This document shows positions 6,364 through 9,226 of a stretch of 9,226 nucleotides of DNA, piece by piece. The position numbers and the translations under genes are program-made. The stretch spans positions 1-9,226 of the forward strand of contig JAFQLN010000030.1 in NCBI GenBank assembly GCA_017414585.1. Reading direction: 5' to 3'. This DNA is from Clostridia bacterium (GTDB lineage: Bacteria > Bacillota_A > Clostridia > Oscillospirales > CAG-272). Below the pieces are notes generated by a model. It saw nothing but the letters and a program-made list of their open reading frames with translations, ran no database searches and was not told the origin of the DNA. Each line of letters starts with the position of its first letter. The first letter of the stretch is position 1.

Positions 6364-7207
6364 AATCGCTCTGCTGCGCTCGGTGCTGATTGTTCTCGTC
6401 GGCATTGTGCTCGCAGCACGGTTTCTGCGCGGCGACTATTATGCTGTCTTTCTCTGTGTCCTGACGCTGGCACTGTTCAACATTCCTCTGATAGTGGATC
6501 GGACGTTCAATCTCAAACTTCCGAGTCTTCTGGAAATGATCGTGCTCCTGTTCGTCTTTGCGGCGGAGATTCTCGGAGAAATTGCCAGTTTCTATACCTA
6601 TATCCCGTGGTGGGATACGATGCTGCATACGGTCAACGGCTTCATCATGGCTGCGATCGGCTTTGCACTGATTGACCTTCTCAACAATTCTCCGAAATTC
6701 CATTTCAGTCTGTCCCCGGTTTTCGTGGCATTCGTGGCGTTCTGCTTTTCCATGACTGTGGGCGTGGTGTGGGAGTTTTTTGAATACGGAATGGATATTC
6801 TGGCGCACACCGATATGCAGAAGGACCGGCTGATCACATCCGTGTCGTCCGTTCTGCTCAATCCCTCCGGCGTGAATGAAGCGGTAAAGTTTTCCGACAT
6901 CACGGAAACCGTCGTGCGTTATATGAAAGACGGGGAAATGACCGAGGAAGTAATCCGCGGCGGGTATCTGGACATCGGCATTATCGACACCATGAAGGAT
7001 CTGATCGTGAACTGCATCGGTGCAGCGGTCTTTTCCGTGATCGGATATCTTTATATCCTCGGACGGAATAAAAGCCAGCTTGCGAAAAAATTCATTCCGC
7101 AGCTCAAAACCGATGAGGAAATCGCCGAGACAAAGCGGGTAATCGAACAGGAACGCGCTGCACGCAAAAAACGCAGACATAGCAGACATAAGAGAATACG
7201 GAAATAG
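6326..7207 (+). CDS. Multi-span membrane protein with conserved D/H/E/D motifs (YjdF/DUF2238-like)
   Basis: 293 residues. Helices are seen at about 15-34, 38-57, 68-87, 103-120, 131-150 and 226-245. Charged residues sit in or next to helices in a pattern that looks catalytic or metal-binding: WWDTMLHT (D97, H101), VVWEFFEY (E150, E153) and IIDTMKDLIVN (D221, D225). These motifs resemble the YjdF/DUF2238 membrane family, whose function is unknown. The match is from memory of the motif set, not a search. A soluble loop of about 65 residues (about 155-215) separates the last two motifs. The C-terminus is cytoplasmic, first acidic and then strongly basic (KKRRHSRHKR). It overlaps the AI-2E gene by 38 bases, so the two are probably made in fixed proportion. 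An alternative is another VanZ-like or phosphatase-like membrane fold. Confidence 0.75.
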   Translation: MLKITKTSSRSAKIALLRSVLIVLVGIVLAARFLRGDYYAVFLCVLTLALFNIPLIVDRTFNLKLPSLLEMIVLLFVFAAEILGEIASFYTYIPWWDTMLHTVNGFIMAAIGFALIDLLNNSPKFHFSLSPVFVAFVAFCFSMTVGVVWEFFEYGMDILAHTDMQKDRLITSVSSVLLNPSGVNEAVKFSDITETVVRYMKDGEMTEEVIRGGYLDIGIIDTMKDLIVNCIGAAVFSVIGYLYILGRNKSQLAKKFIPQLKTDEEIAETKRVIEQERAARKKRRHSRHKRIRK

Positions 7208-7210
7208 AAG

Positions 7211-7256
7211 AAAGCTGCTGTACAATCCCGATGCGGGAAAAATACAGCAGCTTTTT
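7211..7256. terminator. Bidirectional terminator between convergent operons
   Basis: AAAGCTGCTGTA (7211-7222) pairs perfectly with TACAGCAGCTTT (7243-7254). The loop contains a second stem, TCCCG/CGGGA (7226-7230 with 7234-7238). On the plus strand it is followed by TTTTT (7252-7256). On the minus strand it ends in TTTCTTC. It starts 3 bases after the plus-strand stop and ends 7 bases before the minus-strand stop at 7264, so it can end transcription from both sides. Confidence 0.85.
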
Positions 7257-7263
7257 GGCTTGG

Positions 7264-8055
7264 TTATTTATGGAATGCATATGCGAGGAAACGCTGGATA
7301 TGGACGTCCCAGTATTCCCATGTATGCGCGCCGGGATCTTCCTCGTATACATAATCAAAAGGATTGCCCTCGTAGGAAAGGAAGGTGTCACGGGTGAAAT
7401 GCGCGGCTTTGAGAAGAAAATCATCCGAACCGCAGGAGTGGTACACACGCGGAATGTTGGTGCCGGATGCGGCGATTTTTGCGATGTTTCCGACGACATC
7501 TTCTTCGCTTCCAGCAAGATTTCTGCTGTCGAAGCGGATGAACATATTCCGGTTTTTCACGGGATCTATCTGCGAGGTGTCAGTCGGGAGCGGATGATTG
7601 AAAATGCCGGCGGAGAGACAGCCGATGACGGAATAGAAATCCGGATTTGCCAGCCCGATTTTGAGTGCACCCGCACCGCCCATCGACAAGCCGCAGATAT
7701 AGTTGTCTTCCCTTGCCAGAGAGAAGCCGAAAAAGCTGTTCATTACGGCGGGAAGTTCTTTTGCAGCATAGTCGTAGAAATTTCCGCCGTGCGCGAGATT
7801 GGTGTAGCCGGAAACTTCCACGGAAGGCATAACAACGGCAAGACCGAGGGGAGCAGCATAACGTTCAATGGAAGTGCGTCGCTGCCAGATTGTTTCGTCA
7901 TCGGAAGCACCGTGCAGCAGCCAGAGGACGGGCGTTCTTTTTTGTTCGGCAGATTCCATTCCGATGAGCTTTGTGGATTTCTGCGGAAGGATCACGTCAC
8001 AGCTGACGCCGCGTCCGAGTGTGTTCGAGAAAAAGTGGGAGTGAATCAGAGCCAT
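7264..8055 (-). CDS. Alpha/beta-hydrolase esterase (EstA/esterase D-like), second of a tandem pair
   Basis: 263 residues from the ATG at 8055. The fold and triad are visible: an LLHGASDDETIW oxyanion segment (46-57), nucleophile S124 in GLSMGG, acid D212 in GSDDFLL, and base H244 in PGAHTW. This is the 'putative esterase' family (PF00756) that includes tributyrin/acetyl esterase EstA, S-formylglutathione hydrolase and CE1 feruloyl esterases. There is no signal peptide, so it acts in the cytoplasm on small acyl or acetyl esters, possibly from imported sugars; the substrate is inference. A TTG at 8061 could add two residues but sits almost on the ribosome binding site, so it is rejected. It is paralogous to the upstream gene (shared LLHG, DD-x-TIW-x-RRTS, ERYA, LAVVMP/IAVVMP, GLSMGG). 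The two are separated by 2 bases. Confidence 0.9.
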   Translation of the reverse strand: MALIHSHFFSNTLGRGVSCDVILPQKSTKLIGMESAEQKRTPVLWLLHGASDDETIWQRRTSIERYAAPLGLAVVMPSVEVSGYTNLAHGGNFYDYAAKELPAVMNSFFGFSLAREDNYICGLSMGGAGALKIGLANPDFYSVIGCLSAGIFNHPLPTDTSQIDPVKNRNMFIRFDSRNLAGSEEDVVGNIAKIAASGTNIPRVYHSCGSDDFLLKAAHFTRDTFLSYEGNPFDYVYEEDPGAHTWEYWDVHIQRFLAYAFHK

Positions 8056-8057
8056 CG

Positions 8058-8855
8058 TCAAGCCTCCTTTTTCGCACGGCGTGCACAGATGAAGTCAAGG
8101 ACGTTCTGGATTTCCTTGTCCCAGAAAGCCCAGTTGTGGACGCCCGGTTTTTCCGAATAGATCAGGTCATAGCCGAGGGAGAGCAGGTGCAGATGCATTT
8201 TCCGGTTGTCGGCGAGCAGAAAATCCTCCGTGCCGACAGCAATGTAGAGTGCGGGCAGGGGAGAACCGTCCTCTTTGCGCACCTTCGCCATGTGATAAAG
8301 GTCGTTGCAGGAACCGGCGAACTCGTCGATACTGCCGAAAATATCGGTGAAAAACGTGTTTTCCGGATGGGCAGGATCGTACAGATGCGTCGGATCAAAT
8401 GCGGCGGACAGCGGGCAGGCAATCGAGAAGGTTTCGGGATAGGTCAGCGCCAGTGCCAGCGTGCCGTATCCGCCCATCGAAAGTCCCGCAACATAGGTGT
8501 CTTCGCGCTTTTTCGATAACTGCGGGAAGAAGGAACGGCAGATTTTGGGCAGTTCATCGCCGATGAAGGTGCGGTAATTGTATCCGTATTTCATGTCTGT
8601 GTACCAGCCGAGGTATGTGGTGGGCATGACAACGGCGATGCCGCGCTCTTCGGCATACCGTTCAACGGACGTGCGGCGCATCCAGATCGTATGGTCGTCG
8701 CTCATGCCGTGGAGCAGGTAGAGTGTCGGGATTTCAGCGCCCGTTTCCCCTTCCTTCACGCCGATATTTCCGCGTGTTTTCTGGGGAAGAACGACATACA
8801 TGGACATACACATACCGAGTACATCCGAGAAAAAGTTGACTTCCATGAAAGCCAT
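8058..8855 (-). CDS. Alpha/beta-hydrolase esterase (EstA/esterase D-like), first of a tandem pair
   Basis: 265 residues from the ATG at 8855, which is preceded by AAGGAGGG (8870-8863) at a 7-base spacing. It is a complete PF00756-type esterase: LLHGMSDDHTIW (47-58), nucleophile S126 in GLSMGG, acid D211 in GTEDFLL, and base H240 in PGVHNW. It lacks a signal peptide and is expected to be cytosolic, cleaving short acyl esters. Compared with its partner it differs most in the cap/insert region (about residues 150-200) and in the segment after VVMP (TTYLGWYTDMKYG against SVEVSGYTNLAHG), which line the pocket in this family. The two enzymes may therefore have different substrates. The last four codons (KKEA) also form the ribosome binding site of the downstream copy. 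It has its own promoter at 8892-8920. Confidence 0.9.
   Translation of the reverse strand: MAFMEVNFFSDVLGMCMSMYVVLPQKTRGNIGVKEGETGAEIPTLYLLHGMSDDHTIWMRRTSVERYAEERGIAVVMPTTYLGWYTDMKYGYNYRTFIGDELPKICRSFFPQLSKKREDTYVAGLSMGGYGTLALALTYPETFSIACPLSAAFDPTHLYDPAHPENTFFTDIFGSIDEFAGSCNDLYHMAKVRKEDGSPLPALYIAVGTEDFLLADNRKMHLHLLSLGYDLIYSEKPGVHNWAFWDKEIQNVLDFICARRAKKEA
8063..8070 (-). promoter_or_regulatory. Ribosome binding site of the second esterase, inside the first
   Basis: AAAGGAGG read on the minus strand overlaps the last codons of the upstream esterase. The TGA of that gene (8060-8058) and the ATG of the next (8055-8053) are 2 bases apart. The 7-base distance from AAAGGAGG to the ATG supports 8055 as the start and suggests translational coupling. 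Confidence 0.85.
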
Positions 8856-8891
8856 GGGGGTACCCTCCTTTGTTCGTCTTAGACTATTTTC

Positions 8892-8920
8892 ATTATAGCA
8901 TGATTCATTTCATCTGTACA
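8892..8920 (-). promoter_or_regulatory. Sigma-A promoter of the esterase operon
   Basis: Read on the minus strand: -35 TGTACA (8920-8915, 4 of 6), a 17-base spacer, then a perfect -10 TATAAT (8897-8892) with the extended TGC just before it (8900-8898). The start point should be near 8885, about 30 bases before the ATG at 8855. The core TGCTATAATGAA is identical to that of the promoter at 5007-5035. Confidence 0.75.
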
Positions 8921-8964
8921 GAAGATTTGAAAAATGATCGAAAAAAGGAGCTGATTCTACAAGA

Positions 8965-9226
8965 TTACGATCCCGTCGAACGAAAATGACGCACACCGAT
9001 GCGCCAGAGCAGATAGCATGGCACCAGGAAGACAACGGAGGCAAGCGGTGCGAACATATAAAGCCGATTGTCCGTCTTTCCGATCAGATAGAGCAGAGGA
9101 TAATACTGCCACAGCGCCATGGGAATGATGTATGTGAAGAATTTCAGCACAGCATCGCCGTAGATCGCAAGGGGATACGAACCGAATTCGCGTCCGCCGT
9201 CGGTGAAAATGTTCATGAATTCGAGC
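8965..9226 (-). CDS. ABC-2 type permease, C-terminal part only
   Basis: The frame is open from the right edge of the window to the TAA at 8967-8965, giving about 86 residues. The true start lies beyond 9226; an internal Met at 9216 is not the start. The visible part has a reentrant or membrane segment (YPLAIYGDAVLKFFTYIIPMALWQYYP) and a last helix (about FAPLASVVFLVPCYLLWRIGV), ending in RHFRSTGS. This ending is characteristic of the ABC2_membrane_6 / DUF990 permeases (COG3694), which normally lie in a cluster with a second permease and a dedicated ATPase. Those partners would be outside the window, upstream of this gene. It would be a membrane subunit of an exporter of unknown substrate. Confidence 0.82.
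   Translation of the reverse strand, partial: LEFMNIFTDGGREFGSYPLAIYGDAVLKFFTYIIPMALWQYYPLLYLIGKTDNRLYMFAPLASVVFLVPCYLLWRIGVRHFRSTGS

Noticed and set aside
5347..7225. Two minus-strand open frames opposite the AI-2E and membrane-protein genes
   Set aside because: They are rich in His, Arg and Asp as expected for antisense readings of membrane protein genes. They lack start signals and any family motif.
7231..8160. Plus-strand open frame of 309 codons opposite the esterases
   Set aside because: It would run over the terminator hairpin and against two complete esterases with intact catalytic triads. It shows no domain or start signal.
8935..8964. Terminator for the ABC-2 permease on the minus strand
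   Set aside because: There is a T6 run on the minus strand at 8946-8941, but I could find only a weak, interrupted stem before it.
4044..9226. ABC ATPase and ABC-2 permease as two halves of one transporter
   Set aside because: They are on opposite strands, about 4 kb apart, with two unrelated operons between. Permeases of this type normally have a dedicated ATPase beside them.

Overview
The window reads as an ordinary chromosomal stretch of a Gram-positive anaerobe, most likely a Clostridia member (Oscillospirales/Ruminococcus-like). The support is roughly balanced base composition, strong AGGAGG-type ribosome binding sites, sigma-A type promoters with extended -10 boxes, and protein families common in that group. 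The taxonomic call is inference. I see no rRNA, tRNA, transposase, phage gene, CRISPR array or attachment site, and no gene-free stretch longer than about 215 bases.

Layout. Bases 1-2296 (+) hold a tight three-gene cluster: the 3' end of a gene ending in a zinc-ribbon array (probably an SPFH/YdjI-like protein), a tail-anchored protein with two zinc ribbons, and a secreted/membrane TPM-domain protein. The set resembles the ydjG-ydjH-ydjI part of the Bacillus subtilis pspA membrane-stress operon, in a different gene order and with no pspA visible here. Bases 2362-3831 (+) encode a cytoplasmic, probably carbohydrate-active beta-propeller protein of the GH43/GH32 type, followed by a hairpin. Bases 4044-4913 (+) encode an ABC ATPase without an adjacent permease, closed by a good intrinsic terminator.

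Bases 5095-7207 (+) are a two-gene membrane operon under a near-consensus promoter: an AI-2E/PerM family transporter overlapping by 38 bases a multi-span membrane protein with conserved D, H, E, D residues. A long hairpin at 7211-7256 separates this plus-strand block from a convergent minus-strand block. There, two paralogous alpha/beta-hydrolase esterases (8058-8855 and 7264-8055) are translationally coupled and driven by their own promoter. The window ends inside an ABC-2 type permease (minus strand, C-terminal part only).

How the genes work together: the first three probably form one membrane-associated complex, the AI-2E/membrane-protein pair is co-translated, and the esterases are co-expressed. 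The propeller protein and esterases would fit intracellular sugar or acetyl-ester metabolism, but no pathway links them directly. The best candidate for an under-described system is the SPFH/zinc-ribbon/TPM cluster. The propeller enzyme is the best candidate for an undescribed activity.
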